Source: Brucella pseudogrignonensis
GTDB taxonomy: Bacteria; Pseudomonadota; Alphaproteobacteria; Rhizobiales; Rhizobiaceae
DNA length: 64,000 bases
Direction: 5' to 3'
Assembly (NCBI RefSeq): GCF_032190615.1
Contig: NZ_JAVLAT010000002.1
Location: 124,001 to 188,000 of the forward strand
Shown here: positions 18,014 to 27,269 of the stretch, in pieces
Numbering within the stretch: the stretch's first letter is position 1
How the letters are laid out: every line of letters begins with the position of its first letter
Notes under the pieces: model-generated
The model's database searches: none
What the model saw: the letters and a program-made list of their open reading frames with translations, nothing else
What the model was told of the DNA's origin: nothing
Position numbers and translations under genes: made by a program

Positions 18014-18241
18014 ATGGATTACATAGGCTTTGTTCAGATAATTATCGCCACCACCCCATTTCTTGTATGGGGGATGATTATCCTTGTCCTTTCAAACATC
18101 GAAACATCGACCAAGGCAAAAAAGCCGGAACGCGAATTAGCCACAAATAACGAAAATATCGCTGATATCTCTATCATTCCTTATGGTTTAATTTTCCCTT
18201 TGTACTATCGATCCTCCTCTCCTCATAATAATTTGGGTTAG
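18014..18241 (+). CDS. Possible small membrane protein (hypothetical)
   Basis: A 75-codon frame encodes one clear hydrophobic helix (IGFVQIIIATTPFLVWGMII) followed by a charged linker and a second weakly hydrophobic stretch. It has no good ribosome site and no recognised family. It is the only coding candidate in the 527-bp space between the aldo/keto reductase and the arginase-like gene. It may be spurious. Confidence 0.3.
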   Translation: MDYIGFVQIIIATTPFLVWGMIILVLSNIETSTKAKKPERELATNNENIADISIIPYGLIFPLYYRSSSPHNNLG

Positions 18242-18387
18242 CATACGCATTGATTGCTCATCTCTCTGAATCGATAAATTTCCTTATGGAAACTGCGCGA
18301 TAATGACATTTTGCATATCGTCAAAATCATATAACGGCGATAGTTAGAGAACGTCGATAAGCACAGCCATACACAAAGGATTTTGCC

Positions 18388-19200
18388 ATGCCTCGCTCTC
18401 TCATCGTCTGCCAAGGCCGAGTAGCAGACCGGACGCATGGAGCTATACCGGGTGCATTGACCGCTGCTAATTCACTTGCAAATCGTTATGGTTTAGAAAT
18501 TCAAATTGCCGGAAAACCATCTTCTGCTAAGAATGATAATTGGAATGTAGCTCTGGAGGAAGCGCACGAAACGCTTTCAGAACTCGCACGAGCTGTATCA
18601 GCGGAATTTGAAGCTGGGCAGCGTCCCATTGTGGTTACCAACACTTGCTCCGCAAGTTTAGCAACCATCCCGCAGGCTGCCCGTCACATCAAAAACCTCG
18701 TCGTTTTGTGGATCGATGCGCATGGAGACTTCAATACCCCAGAAACCACAGAGTCGGGATATCTTGGCGGCATGGCTCTTGCTGGCATTTGCGGCATCTG
18801 GGATACCGGGCACGGCGCGGGAGTGGTAACCGAACGAGTTATAATTGTGGGCGGTCGCGATATTGATCCCGAGGAACGACGCCTTCTCGAAAATTCAAAC
18901 GTTAGGATCATCCCCCCATCCGACGTCACAGCACAAACATTATGCGAAGCTATAGGCTCAAACCCAGTTTGGGTTCACATTGACTGGGACGTCATGAACC
19001 CGGGATTAATCCCGGCAGCTTATGCGATCGCAGACGGACTACATGTGCAGCAATTGCGAGATGCGTTGGCCGCAATTCCAGCATCACAAATCGCGGGCAT
19101 TGAGCTTGCCGAGTTTGAGGTTCCTGCAACCCCGCAGGAAACAGATCAAGCCGTAGCGATAATCCAAGAAATAACTGAACCGCTTTTCGAAAAAATTTAA
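18388..19200 (+). CDS. Arginase/agmatinase (ureohydrolase) family protein, atypical metal site
   Basis: This 270-residue protein has the ureohydrolase fold motifs WIDAHGDFN near residues 109-117 and HIDWDVMNP near 197-205, which supply five manganese ligands. The first canonical motif, GGDHS with its histidine ligand, is replaced by TNTCSAS near residue 85. That substitution would disturb one metal of the dimanganese site. Substrate is therefore uncertain; arginase, agmatinase, formimidoylglutamase or a non-urea amidine hydrolase are all possible. AAGGA precedes the ATG. A hairpin of 11 bp follows the gene. Confidence 0.8.
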   Translation: MPRSLIVCQGRVADRTHGAIPGALTAANSLANRYGLEIQIAGKPSSAKNDNWNVALEEAHETLSELARAVSAEFEAGQRPIVVTNTCSASLATIPQAARHIKNLVVLWIDAHGDFNTPETTESGYLGGMALAGICGIWDTGHGAGVVTERVIIVGGRDIDPEERRLLENSNVRIIPPSDVTAQTLCEAIGSNPVWVHIDWDVMNPGLIPAAYAIADGLHVQQLRDALAAIPASQIAGIELAEFEVPATPQETDQAVAIIQEITEPLFEKI

Positions 19201-19215
19201 GCTGACAAATCACGA

Positions 19216-19248
19216 CACATGCTGCCTAACACGACATGGCAGCATGTG
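19216..19248. terminator. Hairpin after the arginase-like gene, possible terminator
   Basis: CACATGCTGCC (19216-19226) and GGCAGCATGTG (19238-19248) form a perfect 11-bp stem with an 11-nt loop. No T run follows, so it could be a Rho-dependent end or a protective 3' structure. The rest of the 276-bp gap to the next gene is AT-rich with nothing else supported. Confidence 0.5.
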
Positions 19249-19476
19249 AAGATATCAAACCTGTGATACTTTAGGATTAACCTCTAAGTTTATAAATAAA
19301 AATCAATCAATTAAATCGTAAAACAGATCCGAAGCCAGGCTATCACACACTTAATTCGCACCAGCTTCACCTTGATATTCCTGCAATCTTAAATTAGCAC
19401 ATGCAGCAATACACGCGCTTTTCTATATATTAAGTACAGAATCATCTAGGGCGTGTTGAATTGCGGGCACACATAT

Positions 19477-19824
19477 ATGAATTCCAGTTCGGCGCAGTCA
19501 CAATGGCGCATGCTTGATATGCTGCCTGCCCTTGCTCTCTTCCTGGTGGGTCTAACAGCACTGCTTTACGCAATGCTGTTACCAAGCGGAGAGAACAACA
19601 CATATGCGGTGTTGATGCAGCCATGGGCAGATATTTCTCAGGTCAGCGCGCTTTTAAACAAAGCAGATGCTCAAATTATATCACTCAACGAGCGGATGAA
19701 TGTCGTCGTCGTCCACGCGGAGCGTTCAGACGCCATTTCTGCACTTTATAATGCGGGCGCTTGGCTCGTATTTGAACCTAGTCAACTCTCCAGCTGTATC
19801 GACCTAGCGGTCACCGGGGCCTAA
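19477..19824 (+). CDS. Small membrane protein coupled to the hybrid histidine kinase gene
   Basis: This protein of about 115 residues has one strong transmembrane helix (LPALALFLVGLTALLYAMLL) near residues 15-35 and a C-terminal soluble part of about 75 residues. I do not recognise the family. The stop codon lies four bases before the histidine kinase start, implying translational coupling and a role with that kinase, perhaps as a sensory or regulatory partner. The start is the ATG at 19477, though a TTG at 19453 is also in frame. Confidence 0.6.
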   Translation: MNSSSAQSQWRMLDMLPALALFLVGLTALLYAMLLPSGENNTYAVLMQPWADISQVSALLNKADAQIISLNERMNVVVVHAERSDAISALYNAGAWLVFEPSQLSSCIDLAVTGA

Positions 19825-19828
19825 ATCC

Positions 19829-22654
19829 ATGATCATTGAACTTGACGATATACGCAGACGCTTTGCGCGGTTCCTGGTTATCTTCTTTTGGCTTCACGTA
19901 CCGCTATTCGCAGCGATTGCTTATGCAACAGGAATCTCTGTTATCGGCGGCGCTCTTGCAGCCGCTTTTCTTGCAATCTGCTACAATTTAATGTGGCTGC
20001 GCTCAGACATTGCACCAGCGACGCGTTTTCTTTCTGCAGTTGCACTGGTAGCAGAGCCAGCAGTCCTTCTCTATCTCTTGCGTGGCCATATCTGGCAGAT
20101 GGACATGCATATGTACTTTTTTGCCATGCTTGCACTGACAATTGGATGGTGTGACCGGCGCGCAACCATCATTGCAGCTATCGCGATTGCGTTACACCAC
20201 CTCGCGCTCGACTACATGCTACCATCGTTTGTATTCCCGACCGGCAGCGATATCCGCCGCGTTATGATCCACGCAGTTATTGTCGCCTTGGAAGCTGCGG
20301 TACTTGTCTGGTTTAGCGACATGCTTGTTGATTGCGTTAACAGCATCAGCAAAATGCGCGATGAAATCATGGTGAAAAATGCCGAGATTGAAGAGCGCTC
20401 TGCACAGGTAGAGCAGGCCTATAAAGCCAAAGGTATGTTTCTGGCCAATATGAGCCATGAAATCCGTACGCCGCTGAATGCAATCCTGGGCTTCTGCCAT
20501 CTTATGCAGCGTACAGACATGACAGAACGTCAACGCGATTATCTAAACAAAATTAATGGTGCGAGCGGCTCACTGCTTCGACTGATCAATGACATTCTTG
20601 ATTTTTCAAAGAATGACGCGGGCAAACTCACGCTGGAGAATCGACCTTTCGAGTTACGGGCACTTTTTGATCGCAAAATGCAGATCACCAGTGCTGAAGC
20701 CCGTACAAAGAATGTTTCTGTCAGCCTGCATATTGATGAAGGGGTACCAGAGCATCTTGTCGGTGATGAGATGCGGCTCGGACAAGTTCTTCTCAACTTG
20801 ATGACGAACGCCATAAAGTTCAGCGAGAACGGCTCTGTAATTTTACGTGTGAGTGGAAAGACAACGGACGCAGACCATTACATGCTCCAGATCACAGTTG
20901 CCGATACCGGTATCGGCATGTCTGAAGAGCAGCAATCGAAACTCTTTAACTCGTTCTCTCAGGCAGATAATTCTACTACCCGTCGTTTTGGCGGCACAGG
21001 ACTTGGTCTGGTTATCAGCAAACAGATTGCTACACAGATGGGCGGGGGCATCACGGTTAACAGTGCGCCTGGAAAAGGCAGTATCTTCACCGTAACGGCA
21101 AAGTTTGGAAATGTGGATCGTAGCCATTCCATCATAGAAAGACCGCTAGCACACATCCAGAAGTTGCGGGTGTTGGTAGCCGATGATAATCCGGCATCCC
21201 GTGAAATATTGCAGGGAATTTTCGCTGATTGGTCAATTACCGTCGACCTCGTGGCGTCGGGCAATGAAGTTATTGGTGCGCTTGAAACCGCTTTTCAGCG
21301 TGGTAAACCCTATGATCTTCTTCTTCTCGACTGGAAGATGCCAGGCATGGACGGTATGGAAACCGTCACGAGCCTTTATGCAAATGCGAAGCTGACAAAA
21401 CTTCCGGAAATCGTGCTTATCACCGCTTATGGGAGCGACGAATTTAAAGCTAAAGCCTCGCGTGCAGGAATCGCGGCTTATCTGCCCAAGCCGATAGAAG
21501 CTCAACAGATACTCGATACATTGAACGTCATATTCCCTCTCGCAAACGAAACCGCAGCATCTACAGATAGCTTTGGAATGATTGCACCTGCTCTCAGAGG
21601 CGAACATATCCTCCTTGTCGAAGACAATGCGATAAATCGTGAAATCGCATACCAACTTCTGAGCGATGCCGGTCTCGAGGTCGACACTGCTGAAAACGGT
21701 CGCCTAGCTTGTGAAGCTATTGACCGTGCAGGAGATCATTACGCGGCAGTCTTGATGGATGTTCAGATGCCGGAAATGGACGGACTAGAGGCAACGCGTC
21801 ACATTCGACGTCAGCGTTCCGCTGAAGCTTTACCCATTATTGCATTGACAGCGCATGCTTATGAAGAAGAAAGGCGCAGATGTGCCGAAGCAGGTATGAA
21901 CGATCATATCGCAAAACCTATTGACCCAAGCGTACTAATTGGAACGCTTGAACGCTGGATGAAGCCACGTCGCCCGCAATCCTCCGGTTTACTTGTCGCG
22001 GAAAGCAAGCTGGAAACTGTACCGTCTGAGCTTCCAGAACGGTTGCCACCCTTCGATCTTGCACGTGCACTCGTTCGTGTAAATGGAAAAAAATCTCTGC
22101 TACGACGCCTTATCATCAGTTTCCATGATGACTTCTACAATATTATTGAGGCACTCAAAGACCAAATCGCCGCAGGCGACCTTACTGGCGCTCGTCGCCT
22201 TGCTCATACATTGAAAGGCGTGGCGGCATCGCTTGAACTCTCGGAAGTTTCTCGCATTTCGGCTGAAGTAGAGTTGGCAATCGCCAATGAACAAATCGTG
22301 GGTATAGAGCCAACACTCATCGCGCTGGATACAGCATTGAAACCTGCACTAGCAGCTGCGGAGAGCATCAAGGATCAAAAGCCAAATACCGTAAAACAGG
22401 TAGATATTAGTATATCACAGTCCGACATAAATGCCGCTGTGTTATCTTTGAGAGATCACCTCAACCGTCGAAGCATGCGAGCGCGTAGCAGTTACGATAC
22501 TTTAGTACAGCTATTCGGTTCATTATCAGATGGCGATACACAAGCTCAGGCTTTGGCCAATACAAAATCAGCGCTCGATAAGCTCGATTACGAAACGGCA
22601 TTGCGCAATCTAGACGCAATTTTCCCTGAACAGACAAATCCACCAGAGAGATAA
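19829..22654 (+). CDS. Membrane hybrid sensor histidine kinase with two receivers and an HPt domain
   Basis: This 941-residue phosphorelay protein has about six membrane helices in residues 15-165 and a short coiled linker. The HisKA H-box FLANMSHEIRTPLN carries the phosphorylated H210. The HATPase domain is at about 315-435, with N box NLMTNAIKF and G box GGTGLGL. Receiver 1 is at about 445-565 (ADDN, LLDWKMPG) and receiver 2 at about 592-710 (VEDN, MDVQMPE). The HPt domain near 755-850 carries LAHTLKG. The chain supports internal His-Asp-His transfer to a separate regulator. The REC-GGDEF gene directly downstream is the obvious target. Confidence 0.93.
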   Translation: MIIELDDIRRRFARFLVIFFWLHVPLFAAIAYATGISVIGGALAAAFLAICYNLMWLRSDIAPATRFLSAVALVAEPAVLLYLLRGHIWQMDMHMYFFAMLALTIGWCDRRATIIAAIAIALHHLALDYMLPSFVFPTGSDIRRVMIHAVIVALEAAVLVWFSDMLVDCVNSISKMRDEIMVKNAEIEERSAQVEQAYKAKGMFLANMSHEIRTPLNAILGFCHLMQRTDMTERQRDYLNKINGASGSLLRLINDILDFSKNDAGKLTLENRPFELRALFDRKMQITSAEARTKNVSVSLHIDEGVPEHLVGDEMRLGQVLLNLMTNAIKFSENGSVILRVSGKTTDADHYMLQITVADTGIGMSEEQQSKLFNSFSQADNSTTRRFGGTGLGLVISKQIATQMGGGITVNSAPGKGSIFTVTAKFGNVDRSHSIIERPLAHIQKLRVLVADDNPASREILQGIFADWSITVDLVASGNEVIGALETAFQRGKPYDLLLLDWKMPGMDGMETVTSLYANAKLTKLPEIVLITAYGSDEFKAKASRAGIAAYLPKPIEAQQILDTLNVIFPLANETAASTDSFGMIAPALRGEHILLVEDNAINREIAYQLLSDAGLEVDTAENGRLACEAIDRAGDHYAAVLMDVQMPEMDGLEATRHIRRQRSAEALPIIALTAHAYEEERRRCAEAGMNDHIAKPIDPSVLIGTLERWMKPRRPQSSGLLVAESKLETVPSELPERLPPFDLARALVRVNGKKSLLRRLIISFHDDFYNIIEALKDQIAAGDLTGARRLAHTLKGVAASLELSEVSRISAEVELAIANEQIVGIEPTLIALDTALKPALAAAESIKDQKPNTVKQVDISISQSDINAAVLSLRDHLNRRSMRARSSYDTLVQLFGSLSDGDTQAQALANTKSALDKLDYETALRNLDAIFPEQTNPPER

Positions 22655-22732
22655 ATTCACTGCAGTTAAGACCAGAAAAACAAAAACAGCCGTGGTGAAC
22701 CACAGCATAGTTAAGATCACCGGAGCATAATA

Positions 22733-23671
22733 ATGCCAAATCGTGCAACCGTAATGATCGTCGATGATGAAGTATCAAACATCGAAATCATGAACGCGGT
22801 GCTTGAAGATTATTACGAAATCTCTTTTGCAACATCGGGTGAACAAGCGCTCGAAGTTGCTCGCTCAGTTCTGCCTGATCTCATATTGCTTGATGTCATG
22901 ATGCCAGGCATCGATGGCTATGAAGTCTGCTCGCGGATTAAAAATGATCGCCTTCTTGCGGATGTGCCTGTCATTTTCACTACGGGGCTTGATGATCAGG
23001 ACGCGGAAGTACGCGGTTTGTCTCTTGGCGCTATCGATTATGTAACCAAACCAATCAATCCAGTCGTTTTACGCGCGCGCGTCGCCAATCATATAGAACT
23101 CAAACGCTTGCGCGACCAACTGGCCCAAATGGCCGTCACAGATGCATTGACTGGCCTAAGCAATCGAAGGCAGTTGGAAGTTACGCTGGAGGCCGAAATA
23201 TCGCGTCTGACACCGACAGAAGCTTGGCTCTCGGTCATCATGCTGGATATCGACTTCTTCAAGCTGTTTAACGATACTTACGGTCACCCGGAAGGCGATC
23301 GTTGCATCGCGATGGTTGCGGCTGCCCTCACCCGTGCAGTCCACAAGGTCTCTGGAATGACTGCCCGTTATGGCGGCGAGGAGTTCGCATGCGTATTGCC
23401 GGGAGCAAACCCAGAGAAGGCCATGGACACAGCACGTGAAATCCAGCACCAAATTCAGTCTTTAAACATTCCGCACAAAGGTTCCGAAATCAGTACCAGC
23501 GTTACTGTCAGCATTGGCATTGCATCTGCCCAAACCCAACCGGGAATGGGAGGGGCCTTGTGGCTTAAACATGCGGACCACCAGCTTTATTCAAGCAAGA
23601 AAAGCGGACGCAATCAAATCGCACTAACCGATTTTTCGGCATCTGAAAGCATTATCAATAAAATACCTTAG
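22733..23671 (+). CDS. PleD-like response regulator diguanylate cyclase (REC-GGDEF)
   Basis: This 312-residue protein joins a receiver domain (residues 5-120; VDDE, phosphoacceptor D54 in LLDVMMPG, K in TKP) to a GGDEF domain (about 140-300) with an intact GGEEF active site near 213. It should make cyclic-di-GMP. The autoinhibitory I-site RxxD is not present; the corresponding positions read KVSG, so product inhibition is probably weak. Unlike PleD it has only one receiver domain. It lies 78 bp after the hybrid kinase, suggesting a two-gene signalling unit. Confidence 0.93.
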   Translation: MPNRATVMIVDDEVSNIEIMNAVLEDYYEISFATSGEQALEVARSVLPDLILLDVMMPGIDGYEVCSRIKNDRLLADVPVIFTTGLDDQDAEVRGLSLGAIDYVTKPINPVVLRARVANHIELKRLRDQLAQMAVTDALTGLSNRRQLEVTLEAEISRLTPTEAWLSVIMLDIDFFKLFNDTYGHPEGDRCIAMVAAALTRAVHKVSGMTARYGGEEFACVLPGANPEKAMDTAREIQHQIQSLNIPHKGSEISTSVTVSIGIASAQTQPGMGGALWLKHADHQLYSSKKSGRNQIALTDFSASESIINKIP

Positions 23672-23677
23672 TCACGA

Positions 23678-23785
23678 CTAGAGCGCATCCCGAAAAGTGT
23701 GAAACGGTTTTCGGAACAAGATGCGCTCAGAAAACAAAGAGATAGAGCATTTCGAATTATTCAATGAAAACTGGAAACGCTCTAG
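23678..23785. repeat. 107-bp family intergenic repeat, copy 1
   Basis: The element begins CTAGAGCGCATCCCGAAAAG and ends CGCTCTAG, with internal dyads around CCGAAAAGTGTGAAACGGTTTTCGG and GCGCATC...GATGCGC. It closely matches copy 2 (25479-25585) in the inverted orientation. Its right edge provides the TAG stop codon of the MFS gene. Size and palindromic nature recall the Bru-RS elements of Brucella, but identity to them is not verified. Confidence 0.8.
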
Positions 23786-25410
23786 TGGAAATCGAGATGC
23801 GCTTTGAGCGGCATATCGTCATGAATAGACACTGTCTGTCGCTCTATCATACGATGTACAACTGGCGGCGCATCACCTTTATGGAGAGCGATAAGCCTTT
23901 CTGATACTTCAGCATCCGACTGCGTGCGTCGCTGATTATGACGCACATATTCCACCCATGTCGGAACGTGATAACTTTCGGTCCACGTTTCAGGGTTCTC
24001 TAAGTCACGCAACAATGCCCATTGACGCGCTCCATCTCGAATCCTAATTCGTCTTCTTAAAGCCATTGCAGCGAGGAACGCCTGAACGTCTTCCTGAGCA
24101 ATTTTATAATCAACCATAATCATAATCGGACCACTTCGGGAGCGTAAATCCAGACGTAACTGTGGCTCGCTGAAGCGATTAAGCGGATCAAGATTAAGCG
24201 ATTCAAAATCGGGTTGTGGCAGCAAAAAACCAACTACGGCCCCAAACACCAAAAAGCAGGCTGCAGCCAGCAACGCGCCCGACACACCAAACTCATCAGC
24301 AACAGAGCCCCATAACCAACTACCTGCAGCCATGCCTCCAAACGTCGCTGTCTGATAAAGTGCCAACGCTCTCCCTACCACCCATCGCGGTGTTGAAAGC
24401 TGCACAGTCACGTTAAAGAGTGATAGTGCCAGAACCCAAGACATCCCCGCTGGCATTAGAAACATGCAGCTTAACCAGACCGTGTGACTGATCGAAAGAA
24501 GCGAACAACTCACAGCAAAAGCTACGAATGCTATGCGCACCAACCACTCATTACCAAGCAGTTCACGCAAGCGTGCACTGGAGAGTGCACCGCCGATTGC
24601 GCCGATGCCGAAAAAGCCAAGCATTATGCCATAAGTAAGCGCCGTGCCTTGTACAAGGTCGCGGGCAACCAGAGGCAAAAGTGCAAGAATAACGATTGCG
24701 GACAAACCAAACAGAAAGCCGCGAAACATCACCTTCAATAAATTTGGCGACATGGCAACATAGCGCAAGCCAGCCACCATTGCGGGCCCCAAAGATTCTC
24801 GCGGTAAACTCGATTTAGCTATTTGTGGCTGCCAACGCCAAAGTGCGAGAATAAGTGCACAATAGCTGAAAGCATTAAAAATAAACGCAAATGCAGCGCC
24901 AGCTGCTGCAACAATGGCACCACCAATTGCAGGACCTATACTGCGCATCAGGTTGAAACTCATAGAATTAAGTGCAACCGCAGCCGGTAGGTCTGTTCTC
25001 GGTACGATATCCCCCATTGAAGCCTGCCAAGAAGGATTGTGCAATGCGCCCCCACAGCCAATCAGGAATGTGAACCCAAGTAGCATCCATGGCGTTAAGA
25101 CGTTGAGATAAGCGCAGGCAGCCAGCGCTGCAGAGATGACGAGCAACATGATTTGCGCCGCCAGCATAATTCGCCGACGATCGAAATTATCAGCAAGCGC
25201 TCCAGCCGCAACGGAGAAAATCATAACCGGAAGTGTCGTTGAGGCCTGCACCAACGCAACCATGTCATCTGAATGCGCAATAGTCGCCATCATCCAGCCC
25301 GCGCCAACTGTTTGTACAAGACCACCAAGGTTTGAAAACAGAGTTGCAGACCAGAGAGCACGAAAGGTTCCATATTGGAATGGAGCCAGAGGGGAATTTC
25401 GTTGCGGCAT
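23782..25410 (-). CDS. MFS exporter of the EntS/MFS_3 type with C-terminal soluble domain
   Basis: This 542-residue protein consists of a major facilitator core of about 12 helices (residues 10-410) and a C-terminal soluble segment of about 110 residues (VDYKIAQEDVQAFLAAM...WALLRDLENPETWTESYHVP). That segment is typical of the long PF05977 exporters. The motif ADNFDRRRIMLAAQ near residue 73 is the conserved MFS loop 2-3. Relatives export siderophores or drugs; the substrate is unknown. Inverted copies of the 107-bp repeat flank the gene on both sides, and its stop codon is part of the left copy. Confidence 0.88.
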   Translation of the reverse strand: MPQRNSPLAPFQYGTFRALWSATLFSNLGGLVQTVGAGWMMATIAHSDDMVALVQASTTLPVMIFSVAAGALADNFDRRRIMLAAQIMLLVISAALAACAYLNVLTPWMLLGFTFLIGCGGALHNPSWQASMGDIVPRTDLPAAVALNSMSFNLMRSIGPAIGGAIVAAAGAAFAFIFNAFSYCALILALWRWQPQIAKSSLPRESLGPAMVAGLRYVAMSPNLLKVMFRGFLFGLSAIVILALLPLVARDLVQGTALTYGIMLGFFGIGAIGGALSSARLRELLGNEWLVRIAFVAFAVSCSLLSISHTVWLSCMFLMPAGMSWVLALSLFNVTVQLSTPRWVVGRALALYQTATFGGMAAGSWLWGSVADEFGVSGALLAAACFLVFGAVVGFLLPQPDFESLNLDPLNRFSEPQLRLDLRSRSGPIMIMVDYKIAQEDVQAFLAAMALRRRIRIRDGARQWALLRDLENPETWTESYHVPTWVEYVRHNQRRTQSDAEVSERLIALHKGDAPPVVHRMIERQTVSIHDDMPLKAHLDFH

Positions 25411-25478
25411 TCGGACGAACCTCCCTATTCATCCGTCATTCGGGAGCGTTTCGATCATGCTGAATCAGATCGACATAT

Positions 25479-25585
25479 TAGAGCATTTCTAGTTTAGAAT
25501 GAAACAATAGAAATTATCTATCTCTTTGTTTTTTACGCGCATCTTGTTCCAAAAACCCTTTCACACCTTTCGGGATGCGTTCTAG
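25479..25585. repeat. 107-bp family intergenic repeat, copy 2 (inverted relative to copy 1)
   Basis: The reverse complement of this segment reads CTAGAACGCATCCCGAAAGG and continues like copy 1 through the ACAAAGAGATAGA block. With copy 1 it brackets the MFS gene. Its right edge is exactly where the IS3-family remnant ends. Confidence 0.8.
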
Positions 25586-26110
25586 CTTGCGCAGGAAATA
25601 GGGATGGATTTTATGCCCTGGTGCTGGCTTCGAAGTGTTTGGTCGAGGGTAAATCGTCTCGATGCTCATCTTCTTTATTAGAGTAGCGACATGGAGTGCC
25701 CAACCTCAAGCCCTTCTCCTTTCAAAAGCCCCTGCAACGTCCGATTTCCGCGAATGGATATTCCAGATGCAATTCATCGATCTGCCGCCTCAGTGCCAGA
25801 TCGCCATCCGAGTCAGCGTGCGGTGAATAGTAGACACGGCTACGGCTGCCCCCCGGAGCTTTGCCTGTCGTGCGACCGAAAGCTTGTGAGCGCGGTCGAT
25901 CATTTCCTTGCGCCCAGAAATCCCGCCTTGGTCTTGTCGCCGAAAACACCGATCACTCCCTCAAGAAGCTGATCTTTCCATTGCAATATTGGGCTCGCGT
26001 GCACGTCAAACTGCTGGGATAATTCCACTGGCGTATGCTCGCCTTGCAGCGCAGCAAGCGCAACTTGCCTTGAAAGCTGGGCTACGGTTTTGGCGTGGTC
26101 GTCTCGTCAT
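25586..26110 (-). pseudogene. IS3-family transposase remnant (orfA/orfB, frameshifted and truncated)
   Basis: Read on the minus strand, recognisable pieces of IS3-family OrfA appear first: MTRRPRQNRSPAFKA, then after a frameshift VALAALQGEHTPVELSQQFD and QWKDQLLEGVIGVFGDKT. OrfB pieces follow after an internal deletion: RKEMIDRAHKLSVARQAKL, after a further frameshift VYYSPHADSDGDLALRRQID and ELHLEYPFA, then IETIYPRPNTSKPAPGHKIH. At least three frameshifts and one in-frame stop are present. The DDE catalytic half of OrfB is missing, cut off at the edge of repeat copy 2. No terminal inverted repeats could be identified. Confidence 0.85.
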
Positions 26111-26241
26111 GGTATCGCCCGTTTCCAGCATCTAAGCCGAAGTCAGGCAGAATTTCCACTGAGCCTAGTTGGGCAGATTTCCCGAGCCGCTTCGGTGAGC
26201 GTTGGGTAACTATCACCAGCCTAAAAATGTAACCGCAAAAA
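26111..26241. other. Gap between IS remnant and lpxK, nothing recognised
   Basis: These 131 bp join the transposase remnant to the lpxK stop. I see no gene, terminator or clear insertion-sequence end here, although the right end of the element probably lies within it. Confidence 0.4.
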
Positions 26242-27267
26242 CTAAGCCGCATTTCGCGCTTTAAACCGAGCTATAGCTGTATTGATAATGAGATTAATCG
26301 CATCCTGGCGATCAAAATCGAGTTCAACATCAAGAATAGCAAGCTCTCGCGCGAATGACCTTGGCAAATTTTGCGTCGTTATCAAACGTACCTGATCCTT
26401 CGCCGTCGTGATCAGACTGACCCCTAAGTGCCTGGCTCTATCTCTTAATTCTTCGATATCAGCAGCGGTATAGGGATAATGATCGGGGAAGGTTCGAGTT
26501 TCGACAATCTCTCCACCTGCCTGCCGGACGCTCGCAAAAAACTTGGTCGGATTGCCAATTCCTGCAAAGGGCAGCCAGCGATTGCCTGCAACTTCCGCCA
26601 ATGATGAAGGTATCAACTGCGCGTCGTAGACGGGACGCCCGGCCCGCGATGCCTGTCGCACCACATAATCCGCTTCACTTCCCTTGCCGATACGCAAAAG
26701 CGCATCGGTTTTGCGCATCTGGTCAGTCAACGGTGCACGCAACGGCCCTGCCGGAATAACCTTCCCGTTACCGATGCCCCGCGTAGAATCAACCACCAGC
26801 AGTGCAAAATCGGTATGCAACCGTGCGCTTTGAAAACCATCATCCATAATGATGAAATCACAGCCGCATGCCAGCAATGCCTGCGCTGATTTAAGCCGGT
26901 CGGGGCAGAGTGCAACTGGTGCATGACGGGCAAGCAAAAGCGGCTCATCACCAACATGACGAGCACTATCGTTTGACGGGTCGACAATATGAAGCCCTTT
27001 GTAATCGCCGCCATAGCCGCGCGAGACGATGCCGGGAGCGAGGCCGCGTTCTTTCGCAGCTTTTGCAAATGCGATTGCAGTGGGCGTTTTGCCCGCACCG
27101 CCGACCGTGAAATTACCGATACACAGAACGGGAGCGGCGATCTTTGGTGGTTCTGCGTTGAGAAGCCTGCGACCTGCGACAGCCCCGTAAACCCACGAAA
27201 GCGGTGTGAGACTATGCGCACGCCAGTCGGGTTTCCCCCACCAGAAGGGCGGTGCCTCACTCGCCAT
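26242..27267 (-). CDS. lpxK: Tetraacyldisaccharide 4'-kinase LpxK
   Basis: This 341-residue inner-membrane-associated kinase phosphorylates the 4' position of the lipid A disaccharide. The N-terminal APPFWWGKPDWRAHSLTPLSW is characteristic, as is the modified P-loop GNFTVGGAGKTPTAIA near residues 51-66 and the IMDDGFQS motif near 140. It is last in the envelope gene cluster and starts 2 bp after the waaA stop codon, so it is co-transcribed with waaA. Confidence 0.96.
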   Translation of the reverse strand: MASEAPPFWWGKPDWRAHSLTPLSWVYGAVAGRRLLNAEPPKIAAPVLCIGNFTVGGAGKTPTAIAFAKAAKERGLAPGIVSRGYGGDYKGLHIVDPSNDSARHVGDEPLLLARHAPVALCPDRLKSAQALLACGCDFIIMDDGFQSARLHTDFALLVVDSTRGIGNGKVIPAGPLRAPLTDQMRKTDALLRIGKGSEADYVVRQASRAGRPVYDAQLIPSSLAEVAGNRWLPFAGIGNPTKFFASVRQAGGEIVETRTFPDHYPYTAADIEELRDRARHLGVSLITTAKDQVRLITTQNLPRSFARELAILDVELDFDRQDAINLIINTAIARFKARNAA

Positions 27268-27269
27268 GC

